Assembly (NCBI RefSeq): GCF_900156415.1
Contig: NZ_FTNM01000002.1
Span: 682,001 to 746,000, forward strand
Length of the DNA stretch: 64,000 nucleotides
Source: Pontibacter lucknowensis
GTDB lineage: Bacteria > Bacteroidota > Bacteroidia > Cytophagales > Hymenobacteraceae
Reading direction: 5' to 3'
In this document: positions 1 to 9,815 of the stretch, piece by piece
How positions within the stretch are numbered: position 1 is the stretch's first letter
Layout: every line of letters begins with the position of its first letter
Program-made: the position numbers and the translations under genes
The notes under the pieces: generated by a model
Databases searched by the model: none
Told to the model about the DNA's origin: nothing
The model's input: the letters and a program-made list of their open reading frames with translations, nothing else

Positions 1-843
1 CTGGTTCTGGTTCAGGTCACCATGCAAACCATCGGCAAAATAGCCACGGGCCTGCAGGTTTGTTACCAGTTCGTCCACCATACGCTTGGTATTGCAGAAG
101 ATGATCACCGACTTCATGTTGTGCATGTCCAGGATGCGGGAAAGTACTTCCTGCTTCATAGAGTTACGCACTTCGAAGTATACCTGGTCAATGTTAGTTA
201 CGGTCAGTTCCTTGTGCACCACTTTCACGATCACAGGATCGTTCTGGTAGCGCTTGGTCAGGTCCATGATCGGCTTGGACATAGTAGCCGAGAAGAAGAT
301 CGTCTGACGCTCTTCCGGCATTTTGCTTAATACGAACTCGATGTCGTCACGGAAACCCATGTCGAGCATTTCGTCGGCTTCGTCAAGGATGATCTTTTTG
401 ATCTTGTCCAGCTTGAGGGTACCGCGCTCGATGTGGTCCATCACACGGCCCGGAGTACCGATCACGATCTGCACACCCTGCTTAAGGGCACGCAGCTGAC
501 GGTCATAAGCCTGACCGCCGTAAATAGGCACGATGCTGATGCCTGGCTTATACTTAATAAGTTTCTGGATTTCTCCGGCTACCTGAATAGCAAGTTCACG
601 CGTCGGGCACAGGATAAGCGCCTGCACACTGCGATCGTTCTCGTCGATGCTTTCGATGGTAGGTATACCAAAAGCGGCCGTCTTGCCCGTACCCGTCTGG
701 GCCTGGCCAATGATGTCGCGTCCTTCTAATACTACCGGGATTGCTTCTGTTTGGATGGGAGATGCTTCTTCGAAGCCCATGTCAGCGATAGCACGCTGGA
801 CTTCCGGCGAAAGCGGAAGCTCGTCAAATCTGATTTTGTTCAT
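1..843 (-). CDS. DEAD-box ATP-dependent RNA helicase, N-terminal part (runs off left edge)
   Basis: The minus strand is open from an ATG at 843 to the window edge (281 codons, no stop), so only the N-terminal part is present. The translation begins MNKIRFDELPLS and shows the helicase motifs in order: Q motif (SPIQTEA), motif I (AQTGTGKT), Ia (PTRELA), GG, TPGR, motif II (DEAD in LDEADEML), SAT (FFSATM) and the start of the second RecA domain (VIIFCNTK). It should unwind or remodel structured RNA in the cytoplasm, in ribosome assembly, decay or cold adaptation. The C-terminal tail that separates RhlE, CsdA/DeaD and other subfamilies lies outside the window, so no symbol is given. A -7 box at 1002-1009 predicts an unusually long leader of about 150 bases. 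Confidence 0.95.
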   Translation of the reverse strand, partial: MNKIRFDELPLSPEVQRAIADMGFEEASPIQTEAIPVVLEGRDIIGQAQTGTGKTAAFGIPTIESIDENDRSVQALILCPTRELAIQVAGEIQKLIKYKPGISIVPIYGGQAYDRQLRALKQGVQIVIGTPGRVMDHIERGTLKLDKIKKIILDEADEMLDMGFRDDIEFVLSKMPEERQTIFFSATMSKPIMDLTKRYQNDPVIVKVVHKELTVTNIDQVYFEVRNSMKQEVLSRILDMHNMKSVIIFCNTKRMVDELVTNLQARGYFADGLHGDLNQNQ

Positions 844-1504
844 TCTGATAATAATAACTTTTTACACTACGTCTGGAGACAGCCTGTCCATAAACCCTTC
901 TTTACGAGAAAGAAGTCCGACAAGAATAAAAATCAACCAGGTTTTGCTTTAACAGCGGTGTAGCCAGTTTTACTTAAATCAGACTGATTCCAAATCGGCT
1001 GCAAAGGTATGCATAATAAATGACACTGTTGTCATGCGTTCAAATATATTATTAAATAAGCCAACCTAAGTAGGTGTGTATTATTCGGTTATAAAATTGT
1101 TATGAGAAAATGGCGAACGATTTATATTTATTTCAAAATCTTTTTTATTTTGCGTCAAAAAATTCCAAATTATTATTGAAATAAGAAACACTGATTTCAT
1201 TCACCCGTAAAGAGATTACATTCACCCTTAAAATCAAGCCGTTAACTATTATTAAAATTTTTCATTGGTATATCCAATATATTGCACGTAGTTTAGTGTA
1301 TTACAGGATCAAAACCAGTAAAATTTTAACACCAAAGCTTAATCCTATTGAGAATTGATTGTCTATCTGATCAATTCACTTTAGGTTTAACTGCCGCCGC
1401 CCTACCCTATCAATTGAAAGCAATATTTTTAGAAATAAATGTGCAGTATTTAATCTGCAGCATAAAAATACTTTAGATCTTTAACCCTTTAATCCTTTCT
1501 AATT
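844..1504. other. 661-base AT-rich spacer between divergent genes
   Basis: This gap separates the divergent DEAD-box helicase and the gene at 1505. It holds the helicase promoter (1002-1009) and a small palindrome (1021-1034). From about 1040 to 1500 it is strongly AT-rich with no credible open frame and no hairpin terminator. The plus-strand promoter for the 1505 gene must lie here, but I found no perfect TAnnTTTG match; an ATTTTGC stretch near 1148 is the nearest candidate. No RNA gene was recognised. Confidence 0.6.
1002..1009 (-). promoter_or_regulatory. Bacteroidota -7 box for the DEAD-box helicase
   Basis: The minus strand reads TACCTTTG, a match to the Bacteroidota housekeeping -7 consensus TAnnTTTG. 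It lies about 158 bases before the helicase ATG at 843. An imperfect 14-base palindrome (1021-1034, arms TGACA/TGTCA) sits just upstream where a regulator could bind. No convincing -33 TTG was found. Confidence 0.5.
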
Positions 1505-2047
1505 ATGTTACACTTCTCCAAAATCACAGCTAAAAGCAAGGACTTTCATCTAATCGCATCAGGCGCACTGGCTTTCAAGATTCACAACAAGATCCTGAAG
1601 GACGAAGATTTCATGAAGGGTGCAAAAGTTTCTCGTAACCTGCTGCAAAGCAATGCGGTTATCAAATCAGACAAAAGTGAGGCAAAGGTGTTCTTTGTGA
1701 TCATCTCTGATCTTGATAAAATGAATGCTTCTAATCTGTGTAGTATGATAGCGAAGGAACGCGCAAAGGGAAGTTACGCCGTGTGCCAGGTGATTCCAAT
1801 GTACTATAACGAGCCATCTTTCAAGGCGCTTAAGATGCTGCGTCAGAATTTTGATGAAGTGATTGAACTGAACAAACTGACGCTGGGTGGCGGTAAGGCG
1901 CTGATGAGCACGGAGCAGCAACACTGTATTATCACTGATTACTCTATCTCCATGGCACGCATCATGCGCAATGTATGCGTGGGTGTGCATGCCCCTGCTC
2001 CTGCCAAAGAAAAAGAAGAAAAGAAAGGCCAGGTCGTATACGCATAG
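1505..2047 (+). CDS. Uncharacterised 180-residue protein, possible degenerate tubulin/FtsZ-fold protein
   Basis: I do not recognise this family. The protein has no signal peptide or membrane segment and ends in a charged KEKEEKK tail, so it is probably cytoplasmic. Residues about 60-125 (VFFVIISD, then a helix SMIAKERAKG, then VCQVIPMYY, a helix KALKMLRQ and FDEVIELN) run parallel in hydrophobic pattern and spacing to FtsZ around its T4 loop and following strands (VFVAAGMGGG, APVVAKIAKE, VGVVTRPF, DTLIVIPND). The GGGTGTG nucleotide loop is absent. That similarity is an inference from eye alignment and may be wrong. The gene stands alone behind a long AT-rich spacer, starts at an ATG without a Shine-Dalgarno, and is followed by a weak terminator. 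Confidence 0.75.
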   Translation: MLHFSKITAKSKDFHLIASGALAFKIHNKILKDEDFMKGAKVSRNLLQSNAVIKSDKSEAKVFFVIISDLDKMNASNLCSMIAKERAKGSYAVCQVIPMYYNEPSFKALKMLRQNFDEVIELNKLTLGGGKALMSTEQQHCIITDYSISMARIMRNVCVGVHAPAPAKEKEEKKGQVVYA

Positions 2048-2074
2048 CCTTTTACTCTGACATAGAAAGGCATT

Positions 2075-2105
2075 AGGCTCCTTCGCGCAGGCGGGGGAGC
2101 TTTTT
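2075..2105 (+). terminator. Likely intrinsic terminator after the 1505 gene
   Basis: A stem AGGCTCC/GGAGCTT (with one G-U pair) encloses a GC-rich loop and runs into TTTTT at 2101-2105, 28 bases after the stop codon. Confidence 0.45.
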
Positions 2106-2223
2106 GTATTTTATACCTTGATCTCCAAACATTTGCTATCAACAGACCATAATTTTAAGGGCGGGCTCTGGCATAAACCATGTCGTAGGTGTATCTTTAG
2201 AATCCTTTAAAAAGCCTTCCGCT

Positions 2224-5200
2224 ATGTCGCCAAATTTTAAGATACTCTCTTCTTCAGCTGGTTCCGGCAAAACCTATACCCTGACCAAAGAATACCTGAA
2301 GCTGGCGCTGCATACCGCTGATCCGGACTACTACCGGTCTATCCTGGCGATCACCTTTACAAACGATGCGGCTGCCGAAATGAAGGAGCGTATTTTGGGG
2401 GCCTTGCGCAATTTCAACAACCCTAGCCTGAGTGGAGGCGAACTACAGAAGAGCGAGGACCTGCTTGATAAGATAACGGATGAGCTGCAGAAGCGCTTTC
2501 CGGACGAGCACTTTGATAAAGAGCAACTACGGCAGCGCGCTGGGCTCTTGTTTACCCAGATCCTCTACAATTACAGCGATTTCTCTGTCAGCACCATCGA
2601 CAGTTTCGTCAATAAGATCGTGCAGGCTTTTACAAAAGAGCTTAACATACCCTATAACTTTGAAGTAGACCTGGACTCCCAGACGCTGGTGAGCACAGCC
2701 GTGCAACTGCTGCTGGATAAGGTGAGTAACCGGAAAGATGACCTGCTCTCTGAAACACTTGAGCAGTACGCCCTGGAGAAAGCCCGCGAAGGCCGCAGCT
2801 GGAACACTTTGCCCGATGACCTGGCTGATTTTGCAAAGAACCTGCTCAATGAACAGGTATACGAAGCTGTGACAGACCTGCAGGGACTCACGCTGGAAGA
2901 TTTCAGGGAGATCAGGAAACAGCTCAAAGAACTGCAGGAAGGTATACTGGCGGCTTTGCAGGAAGATGCGGTCAAAGCGCTGCAGGCAATTGAGCAGGCA
3001 GGCCTCTCCCCTGCTGATTTCTACCAGGGCAATCGCGGCCTGTACGGTTATTTCAGTAAGTTTAACCGGGAAGCCGATCTGACGTACGGCAACAACTACG
3101 CCCGCCAGACAGTGGAGGAAGACAAGTGGTATGCCGGCAAGGCTTCAACGGCTACAAAGAATCAGATTGACGGTTTACGGCAGCTGCTGACGGACCTCTA
3201 TTATAGTATCGAGTCGATCAAAGAGCAGTATGCGGGTACCTTTACCCTGATCTCGGCTGTGGTGCCGCACCTTTATAAAGTGTCGGTGCTGAACGAGCTG
3301 GAGAAGTGCCTGCAGGAGATCAAGCTTGACCGTAACACGGTGCACATTTCAGAGTTCAACAAGCGCATCATCGACATTGTGCTGCAGGAGCCGGTGCCAT
3401 TTATCTATGAGCGCCTTGGCGAGAAATATAACCACATTCTAATCGACGAGTTTCAGGACACTTCGGTGCTGCAATGGAACAACCTGCTACCGCTCGTTGA
3501 TAACGCCCTGGCTTCCGGACACTTCAGCATGGTGGTGGGTGATGCCAAGCAGGCGATTTACCGCTGGCGCGGTGGTGAGATGGAGCAGATCCTGCACCTT
3601 TACAAAAACAACACACACCTGCTCTACGAAAACCGTCGACATGGCCACATGATCCGGGAGCGCTACGAATCGGTGCGCGAGAACCTGGCACCTGATGTGC
3701 TGCAGCAGAACTTTAGAAGCCGCCGCGAGATCATCGAGTTCAACAACAAGCTCTTCACTTTTTTCAGCGAGCAACATAAAGTATACGGTACCTTCACCTC
3801 CATCTACGACGATAAGTTTGTGCAGGAGGCCCCAGAATCAGGCAAGACTGGTGGCAGGGTGCAGATCATGTTCACCTACCCCGACGACCTGAACTACAAA
3901 TACGACCTGAATAGCTGTATCCGGACGGAAGAGCTATACGATGACTATACCCATGAGCAGGAACTGAGCTATGATGCCAGCACCCTTAACATGGTGATCG
4001 AACTCGTGCGTCAGGGTCTGACGGATGGCTATACCTTGAAGGACATGGCTATCCTCTGCCGCACAAATGCCAAGAGCAAGTTAATTGCCAATTTCCTGAA
4101 GGAGAAGCAGTACGATATCATCTCGCAGGATTCTCTTTCACTGCAGTTTGCAGAAGTGATCAATGTGATCATTGCCATGTTCCGCGTCTTTAACCGTCCA
4201 AACGATACGCTAGCCAAATCAGAGGCGATATACCTGATCCATACCGTCACCAGCGGCAAAGTACCTACCACAGAACTGGCCCAAAAAATAGCCCAGATCG
4301 CTAACCAGCCGGATCCGCAGCTGTTTTTTGATTACCTGCGTGAATTAAAATTTGATGTGAAAGAGCGTGAGACGGGCAACCTCTCCATCTACGAACTCAC
4401 AGAGCAGCTGATACGCATTTTCAACCTGCTGGGGCATAACAACGAGTGCGAATACCTGTTCCGCTTTCTGGACCTGGTACTGGAGTATAGTCTCAAGAAC
4501 AGCAACAACCTCAACAACTTTTTGGCATACTGGGACGTGCAGAAGGAAAAGCTAAGCATCAATACGCCCAAGGACCGCAATGCCATTACGATCACCAGTA
4601 TTCACAAAGCCAAAGGCCTCGCCTACCCGATCGTGATCATCCCGTTCGCGGACTGGAGCACGGAGCCACAGACGCGGGCCCTGATGTGGAGCCGTTTGAC
4701 TGACGACAACAAGGTGATGGGCAAACTGCGCAGTGTGGCCGTTAACATCAGCTCCCGCCTGGAGCATACCGAACTGGCCGACCAATACAATACCGAGATA
4801 GAGAAAACCTTTATTGAAAACCTGAACATGCTGTACGTGGCCCTTACCCGCCCCAAAGACAGGCTATACCTGATCGGCAACGGGAAGGACCTGCTCGAGG
4901 AGCGAAAGGCACAGAAGGCACTGGAAGGAACAGCCAAAAATGTGAGTCACCTGCTCTACCGCTACCTGGTGGTGGAGGGTCTTTGGGAACCCGGAAAACT
5001 GTGCTACCAGGTATACGCAGGTCAGGCAACCAAACAGGATAGCGGCAGCCGGGAGATCGGTCCGGCCTATACCCTGGATTACCTGCAGACGAATGACTGG
5101 GCAAAGCGCCTCCAACTCAAGCAGCATGCAAACAACGTCTTCGACTTCGAGACGCAGACCGAGCAGCGCATCCAGAACAAGAAACTTCACTATGCCCTCT

Positions 5201-5622
5201 CTCGCATCCTGACTGCCGCGCAGCTTGACAATGTGCTGCGCCAGATGGTATACCAGGGCATCATCAGTGACCGGGAAAAGAGTACCTTGAAAGAGCGTTT
5301 ACTCGAAGTCGTGAACCACCCGAAAATCAGCCATTACTTTTCGGAAAAAGTCATTGTGGAGCATGAAAAGGAATTGCTGGATGCACGCGCCTACCTCTAT
5401 AAGCCTGACAGGGTGGTGTTTGATGGTGATCAGGTAGTGCTACTGGAGTTCAAACTGCCGCCACCATTGGAGGAGCACCGCAACAAACTCGATCATTACG
5501 CTGTGCGCTTTAAGCAGCTCGGTTACGAAAAAGTAAAATGCCTGCTTTATTACTTCGATACAGAGGAGCTGTACGAATGGTCCTACGGTGGAAAGAGTCT
5601 GCAGATGGGCCTGGCACTTTAA
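2224..5622 (+). CDS. AddA-like UvrD-family helicase with C-terminal PD-(D/E)XK nuclease
   Basis: This 1132-residue protein is the helicase-nuclease subunit of an AddAB/RecBCD-type double-strand-break resection complex. Visible SF1A motifs are Walker A AGSGKT (12-17), motif II DEFQDT (about 408), motif III GDAKQAIYRWRGG, motif IV FRSRREI, motif V IHKAKGL (about 792) and motif VI YVALTR (about 870). Near residues 1060-1085 a strand-turn-strand DRVVFDG...LLEFK gives the D...ExK signature of the PD-(D/E)XK nuclease, as in AddA. Length fits AddA (about 1100-1250). The AddB-like partner lies 1.2 kb downstream on the same strand, after two small genes. An imperfect -7 box (TATCTTTA near 2191) precedes the ATG. 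The family call is firm; naming it addA is by analogy. Confidence 0.93.
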   Translation: MSPNFKILSSSAGSGKTYTLTKEYLKLALHTADPDYYRSILAITFTNDAAAEMKERILGALRNFNNPSLSGGELQKSEDLLDKITDELQKRFPDEHFDKEQLRQRAGLLFTQILYNYSDFSVSTIDSFVNKIVQAFTKELNIPYNFEVDLDSQTLVSTAVQLLLDKVSNRKDDLLSETLEQYALEKAREGRSWNTLPDDLADFAKNLLNEQVYEAVTDLQGLTLEDFREIRKQLKELQEGILAALQEDAVKALQAIEQAGLSPADFYQGNRGLYGYFSKFNREADLTYGNNYARQTVEEDKWYAGKASTATKNQIDGLRQLLTDLYYSIESIKEQYAGTFTLISAVVPHLYKVSVLNELEKCLQEIKLDRNTVHISEFNKRIIDIVLQEPVPFIYERLGEKYNHILIDEFQDTSVLQWNNLLPLVDNALASGHFSMVVGDAKQAIYRWRGGEMEQILHLYKNNTHLLYENRRHGHMIRERYESVRENLAPDVLQQNFRSRREIIEFNNKLFTFFSEQHKVYGTFTSIYDDKFVQEAPESGKTGGRVQIMFTYPDDLNYKYDLNSCIRTEELYDDYTHEQELSYDASTLNMVIELVRQGLTDGYTLKDMAILCRTNAKSKLIANFLKEKQYDIISQDSLSLQFAEVINVIIAMFRVFNRPNDTLAKSEAIYLIHTVTSGKVPTTELAQKIAQIANQPDPQLFFDYLRELKFDVKERETGNLSIYELTEQLIRIFNLLGHNNECEYLFRFLDLVLEYSLKNSNNLNNFLAYWDVQKEKLSINTPKDRNAITITSIHKAKGLAYPIVIIPFADWSTEPQTRALMWSRLTDDNKVMGKLRSVAVNISSRLEHTELADQYNTEIEKTFIENLNMLYVALTRPKDRLYLIGNGKDLLEERKAQKALEGTAKNVSHLLYRYLVVEGLWEPGKLCYQVYAGQATKQDSGSREIGPAYTLDYLQTNDWAKRLQLKQHANNVFDFETQTEQRIQNKKLHYALSRILTAAQLDNVLRQMVYQGIISDREKSTLKERLLEVVNHPKISHYFSEKVIVEHEKELLDARAYLYKPDRVVFDGDQVVLLEFKLPPPLEEHRNKLDHYAVRFKQLGYEKVKCLLYYFDTEELYEWSYGGKSLQMGLAL

Positions 5623-5714
5623 GAAAGTATGATGTATAATGAGTAATATCTAATGACGAATTACTCTTTATCATAAATAGAATAATTACTAATCATTAGT
5701 TACACCTTAATCAC

Positions 5715-6269
5715 ATGGACAAAGCAGCACAAACCATGATCGACAACCTGGAGAAGAACACAGGTAAGTCACTTGAAGAGTGGATTCAGATTGTACAGAG
5801 CACTGGTTTGCAAAAGCACGGTGAGATTGTGAAGTTTCTAAAAAATGATCACGGCTTTACGCATGGTTTTGCTAACATGGTAGCACTCAAAGCCAAAGGC
5901 AGTGATGCCGGTTCAGCTGAAAATCCGGAAGATCTGGTGGAGAAGCAATACAAAGGAAAAGAGCAGCTGTTGCCTATTTATGAAGCGCTTGTTGCCCAGT
6001 TGAAGCAGTTTGGTGATGAAGTCGAACTGGCTCCTAAAAACGCCTATGTAAGTGTGCGCAGCAAAAAGCAGTTTGCCCTGATCCAACCCTCTACTAAAAC
6101 CAGGCTGGATGTTGGCATTAACCTGAGAGGTAGAGAAGCGGAAGGCAGATTGGAAAACTCTGGTAGCTTTAATGCCATGTGCTCGCATCGGGTGCGACTT
6201 CAGAATGCAGAAGAAATCGACACAGACCTGATCGGTTGGTTGAAAGCTGCTTATGAAGAAGCCAGGTAA
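5715..6269 (+). CDS. DUF4287/DUF5655 domain protein
   Basis: The 184-residue protein begins with a DUF4287-like domain (about residues 1-60: TMIDNLEKNTGKSLEEW, then HGEIVKFLKNDHGF and a helix ending KAKG). It continues into a DUF5655-like domain (about 75-182) with the YVSVRSKKQFALIQPS strand pair that family usually has. Neither domain has an established biochemical role; DUF5655 is often described as a predicted transport or DNA-associated domain. There is no signal peptide. It lies between the addA- and addB-like genes, 92 bases after the former, in a short AT-rich spacer. Its place in the DNA-repair cluster may be incidental. Confidence 0.85.
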   Translation: MDKAAQTMIDNLEKNTGKSLEEWIQIVQSTGLQKHGEIVKFLKNDHGFTHGFANMVALKAKGSDAGSAENPEDLVEKQYKGKEQLLPIYEALVAQLKQFGDEVELAPKNAYVSVRSKKQFALIQPSTKTRLDVGINLRGREAEGRLENSGSFNAMCSHRVRLQNAEEIDTDLIGWLKAAYEEAR

Positions 6270-6318
6270 GGTATAGGCATCTGGAAATCAGAAAGTATTT
6301 ATAGATCAGAGGGATAAT

Positions 6319-6741
6319 ATGGAACAGAGAATTACACTCATTACACTAGGCGTCAGGAATCTGCAGCGCTCGAAGGAGTTTTACCAGAATGTCTTTGGCT
6401 GGCAACCGCTCGAGAGCAGCACGGAGAGCGTGATCTTCTTTCAGCTGAATGGTCTGCAACTGGCCCTGTTCCCACAAGAGTCGCTGGCAGATGATGCCGG
6501 CCTGGAGGCTGATGGCAAGGGCTTTAAAAGCTTTTCGCTGGCCTACAATGTGAGCTCTGAAAAAGAGGTGGATGATCTGGTAGCAGAACTTGCAGGCAAA
6601 GGCGTTCGTGTACTCAAGCAACCGGAGAAAGTGTTTTGGGGTGGCTACAGCAGCTATATTGCCGACCCGGACGACAACCTTTGGGAAATCGCCTACAACC
6701 CCTTCATGAAAATGGATGAAAAGGGAAACGTTTTAAGTTAG
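6319..6741 (+). CDS. VOC family (glyoxalase/bleomycin-resistance fold) protein
   Basis: The 140-residue protein has the paired beta-alpha-beta-beta-beta modules of the vicinal oxygen chelate fold: the first module starts ITLGVRNLQRSKEFYQNVFGW, and the second ends in the typical IADPDDNLWEIAYNP strand, whose Glu is normally a metal ligand. Such proteins are lyases, dioxygenases or resistance proteins, and the substrate cannot be told from sequence. It follows the DUF4287 gene by 49 bases and precedes the AddB-like gene, so the three are probably co-transcribed. Confidence 0.88.
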   Translation: MEQRITLITLGVRNLQRSKEFYQNVFGWQPLESSTESVIFFQLNGLQLALFPQESLADDAGLEADGKGFKSFSLAYNVSSEKEVDDLVAELAGKGVRVLKQPEKVFWGGYSSYIADPDDNLWEIAYNPFMKMDEKGNVLS

Positions 6742-6854
6742 ATAGTTTAAAAAGTTGATTAAACGATAGAGCCACTGTATAACCATACACATACAGCAAT
6801 CAGCAATTCAACTATTCACTAAATCACTCAACAACTCATTCACTCAATAAGATA

Positions 6855-9755
6855 GTGCAGACCTTCCTTGAGCTTACGGCGAAATACGTTTACGAAAAGT
6901 ATAAAGAGAACATCAGCGAGCTATGCATCGTGCTGCCGTCACGTCGTGCGAGTTTCTTTTTTAAGAATGCCCTGGCTCAGGCTGCACCCGAGCCGATCTG
7001 GTCCCCGGAGGTGTCTGGTATGGAGGATTTCATCACCAAGCTGGCCAAAGTGGATGTGCTGGAGCCGATTAACCTGCAGCTGGAGCTCTACGACCTGATG
7101 CGCGAACAGGACCCCAACCTTGATTTCGATCAGTTCATCACCTGGGGCGGCACACTGCTCGACGACTTCAGCCGTATCGACCAGAACCTGGTGGACACTG
7201 GCAAACTCTTCGATTATGTGAGCGAGGCAAAGGCACTGGAGCGTTGGGACCCGGAGCGTCTCGGCAAAGACCTGACTCCTGCAGTTAAGAAATATTTCAG
7301 CCTCTGGGACAACATCGAGAAGACCTACCACAACTTGAAAAACCACCTGGAGGAGCGCAAACAGGCTTATACTGGTATGGCTTATAAGATTGTTTCTGAT
7401 AATATCGAGCAACTGGCTAAGTCGCCAGACTGCGCCCAATACCTTTTCATTGGCTTGAATGCGCTCACTAATTCAGAGGAGAAGATTATCCGCACGTTGC
7501 TCAAGCACAATAAGGCGGAGGTATTATTTGACTCCGACGACTTTTACATGGAGGAGGGCACGCCTAACCGTGCGGGCAGCTTCCTGCGCAGGTATAAGAG
7601 CACCTGGAATTTGCCGGAATGGCGCTGGCAGCAGAACCTGCTGCTCACGGACGAGAAAGAGATCAATGTGATCGGGGTGGCCAATGCCAGCATGCAGGGC
7701 AAGCTGGCCGGGCAGCTGATCCAGGAAATCCGCTCACGTGACAAGCATGCGCAGGTGGCGGTAGTAATGCCCGACGAAACGCTCCTGCTCCCCGTGCTGC
7801 ACTCTATACCTAACGAGGTGCCGAACTACAATGTGACCATGGGTCTCAGTTTTAAAGGCACGCCACTTTACAACCTGATCGACCTGCTGTTCGACGTGCA
7901 CCTGACCGGCGTAACCCAACTGCAGGAGTCGGGTTACAAGGTATACCAGTACCACCACCTCACGGTGACCAAGCTGCTCTCCCACCCTTTCATCCGCAGG
8001 TATGAACTATATATAAATGATCAGCCTGACAAGCCGGAACTCCATGGATTTGTGCAGCGTGTACTGGAGCAGATCGTGCAGGACAACCGCGTGCTGATCA
8101 CGGCAAACGACCTGCTGAAAATGGGCAAGCACGAGCCGCTCTTTGAAGTGTTGTTTACATCCTGGCGTGACTGCGACGACATCATTGCCTCGCTTTACAG
8201 GCTGATTGACCTGCTGCATAAGATGTACAGTCACCAGCCCAGCACAATCGAAACGGAGTACCTCTACATCTTCTATACCATCGTCAAGCGCCTTGATACG
8301 ATCTTCGACTGCCGCGAGCAGAAGATATCGGTGCGCAGCTTCCGTAAGTTTTTGAACGAGCTGATCGCCCGGCAGCGCCTTCCGTTCAGCGGCGAACCCA
8401 TCTCAGATCTGCAGATCATGGGTATGCTCGAGACCCGTGCGCTTGACTTTGAGAACCTGATCATCCTGTCGGTGAATGAGAACACACTGCCAGCTCCAAA
8501 ACGTCATGAGTCGCTGATGCCATTTGATGTGCTGAAGCAGTTTGGGTTGCCTACTTATGCTGAAACTGAGGGGGCCATGGCCTATAATTTTTACCGTCTG
8601 CTGCAGCGTGCCAAAACTGTGAACCTGCTCTACGTGCTGCCATCCGATACTTATGGCTCTGGCGAAAAGAGCCGTTTCATTCTGCAGCTGCAGAACGATT
8701 TGGCACTGCGCAACCCCAGGATCAAATTCCGCGACCTGACTGCCACGGTGGAGCTGCGTGATCAGAAAAAGTACGACGAGGATATTGTCATCCACAAAGA
8801 CGCCCAGACGCTGGAGCAGCTGCGGCAGGAACTGAAACGAGGCCTCTACCCTTCACACCTGAACATGTACATCAACTGTTCACTGCAGTACTATTTCAGC
8901 CGCATCGCCAAGATCAGAGAGATCGACGAAGTGGAAGAGCAGCTCGGCGCGGACCAGTTTGGTACCATCGTGCACCAGGTGCTGGAGGACTTCTTCCGGC
9001 CTTTTGAGCAAGATGGCAAGCCGATCGAGAAACCGCATGTGGAGCAGATGCTGAAGGAGCTTCCGGCGAAGGTGGAAGATGAATTCAAGAAAGTGACACG
9101 CGGCGCCACACCGGAGCGCGGCATGAACTTCCTGCTTTTCAAAGTAGCCGTGCAGGTGCTCGAAAAGTATCTGGAGAGTCTGCTGAAATCTGACGACGAA
9201 CTGCCGCTCTACGTGCTTCGCCTCGAAGAGCAACTGGAAACTACGTTGCAGGTGCAGGTGGGCGATGAGCTTATACCTGTGAAAGTGGCTGGCAAAGCCG
9301 ACCGCATCGACCTGAAAGGAGCAGAACTCCGCGTGATAGACTACAAGACCGGCAAGGTTGAACGCAACCAGGTGAACGTGAAGCCGGATGATGTGGACTT
9401 ACACTTTATTACCTCGCCTAAGTATGACAAGGTACGGCAGCTGTGGCTCTACGAGTACATCCTACAGCGCAACCTGGAACAAAAACCCGAGTTATTGCTT
9501 CGTAACGCAGGCCACCTGGACCCGGCACGCATTGTCCCGAAATCAGGTATACTGTCATTCAGGAATCTGGATGCCGGTGTACTCACAGCCGACTTCCCGT
9601 TTGAGCAGGCGACCGGAGAGGACTTCATCACTTCTTCAGAGAAGCTGATCACCCGCTTCGTACAAGAGCTACTCGACCCGACTGAAGTGATCCGGAAAAC
9701 AAAGGAGCTGGAAATTTGCCAATACTGTCCATACAGGGGCATTTGTGCGCGGTAG
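6855..9755 (+). CDS. AddB-like PD-(D/E)XK nuclease with iron-sulfur cysteines
   Basis: This 966-residue protein resembles AddB, the second subunit of AddAB. The N-terminal RecA-like region (IVLPSRRASFFFKNAL) lacks a Walker A loop, so it probably scans rather than drives DNA translocation. The C-terminal nuclease shows GTIVHQVLEDFF (about 702), KADRIDL and VIDYKTGK (about 828). Four cysteines, one at about 675 (YINCSLQYYF) and three at about 955, 958 and 964 (CQYCPYRGIC), form the 4Fe-4S staple of AddB and Dna2 nucleases. The start is a GTG; no upstream ATG is in frame nearby. The spacer before it is low-complexity (ACTCAACAA-like words). Together with the gene at 2224 it should resect broken DNA ends and load RecA. 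Confidence 0.9.
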   Translation: MQTFLELTAKYVYEKYKENISELCIVLPSRRASFFFKNALAQAAPEPIWSPEVSGMEDFITKLAKVDVLEPINLQLELYDLMREQDPNLDFDQFITWGGTLLDDFSRIDQNLVDTGKLFDYVSEAKALERWDPERLGKDLTPAVKKYFSLWDNIEKTYHNLKNHLEERKQAYTGMAYKIVSDNIEQLAKSPDCAQYLFIGLNALTNSEEKIIRTLLKHNKAEVLFDSDDFYMEEGTPNRAGSFLRRYKSTWNLPEWRWQQNLLLTDEKEINVIGVANASMQGKLAGQLIQEIRSRDKHAQVAVVMPDETLLLPVLHSIPNEVPNYNVTMGLSFKGTPLYNLIDLLFDVHLTGVTQLQESGYKVYQYHHLTVTKLLSHPFIRRYELYINDQPDKPELHGFVQRVLEQIVQDNRVLITANDLLKMGKHEPLFEVLFTSWRDCDDIIASLYRLIDLLHKMYSHQPSTIETEYLYIFYTIVKRLDTIFDCREQKISVRSFRKFLNELIARQRLPFSGEPISDLQIMGMLETRALDFENLIILSVNENTLPAPKRHESLMPFDVLKQFGLPTYAETEGAMAYNFYRLLQRAKTVNLLYVLPSDTYGSGEKSRFILQLQNDLALRNPRIKFRDLTATVELRDQKKYDEDIVIHKDAQTLEQLRQELKRGLYPSHLNMYINCSLQYYFSRIAKIREIDEVEEQLGADQFGTIVHQVLEDFFRPFEQDGKPIEKPHVEQMLKELPAKVEDEFKKVTRGATPERGMNFLLFKVAVQVLEKYLESLLKSDDELPLYVLRLEEQLETTLQVQVGDELIPVKVAGKADRIDLKGAELRVIDYKTGKVERNQVNVKPDDVDLHFITSPKYDKVRQLWLYEYILQRNLEQKPELLLRNAGHLDPARIVPKSGILSFRNLDAGVLTADFPFEQATGEDFITSSEKLITRFVQELLDPTEVIRKTKELEICQYCPYRGICAR

Positions 9756-9815
9756 TCCCCACTGGCCCAAAAAATACGTCGTAATTATTCTCTGACCTTA
9801 AACTCTTCTGTTCAA

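Noticed and set aside
6781..6854. Mobile element between the VOC and AddB genes
   Set aside because: The low-complexity words have no terminal inverted repeats or transposase; they look like AT-rich spacer sequence.
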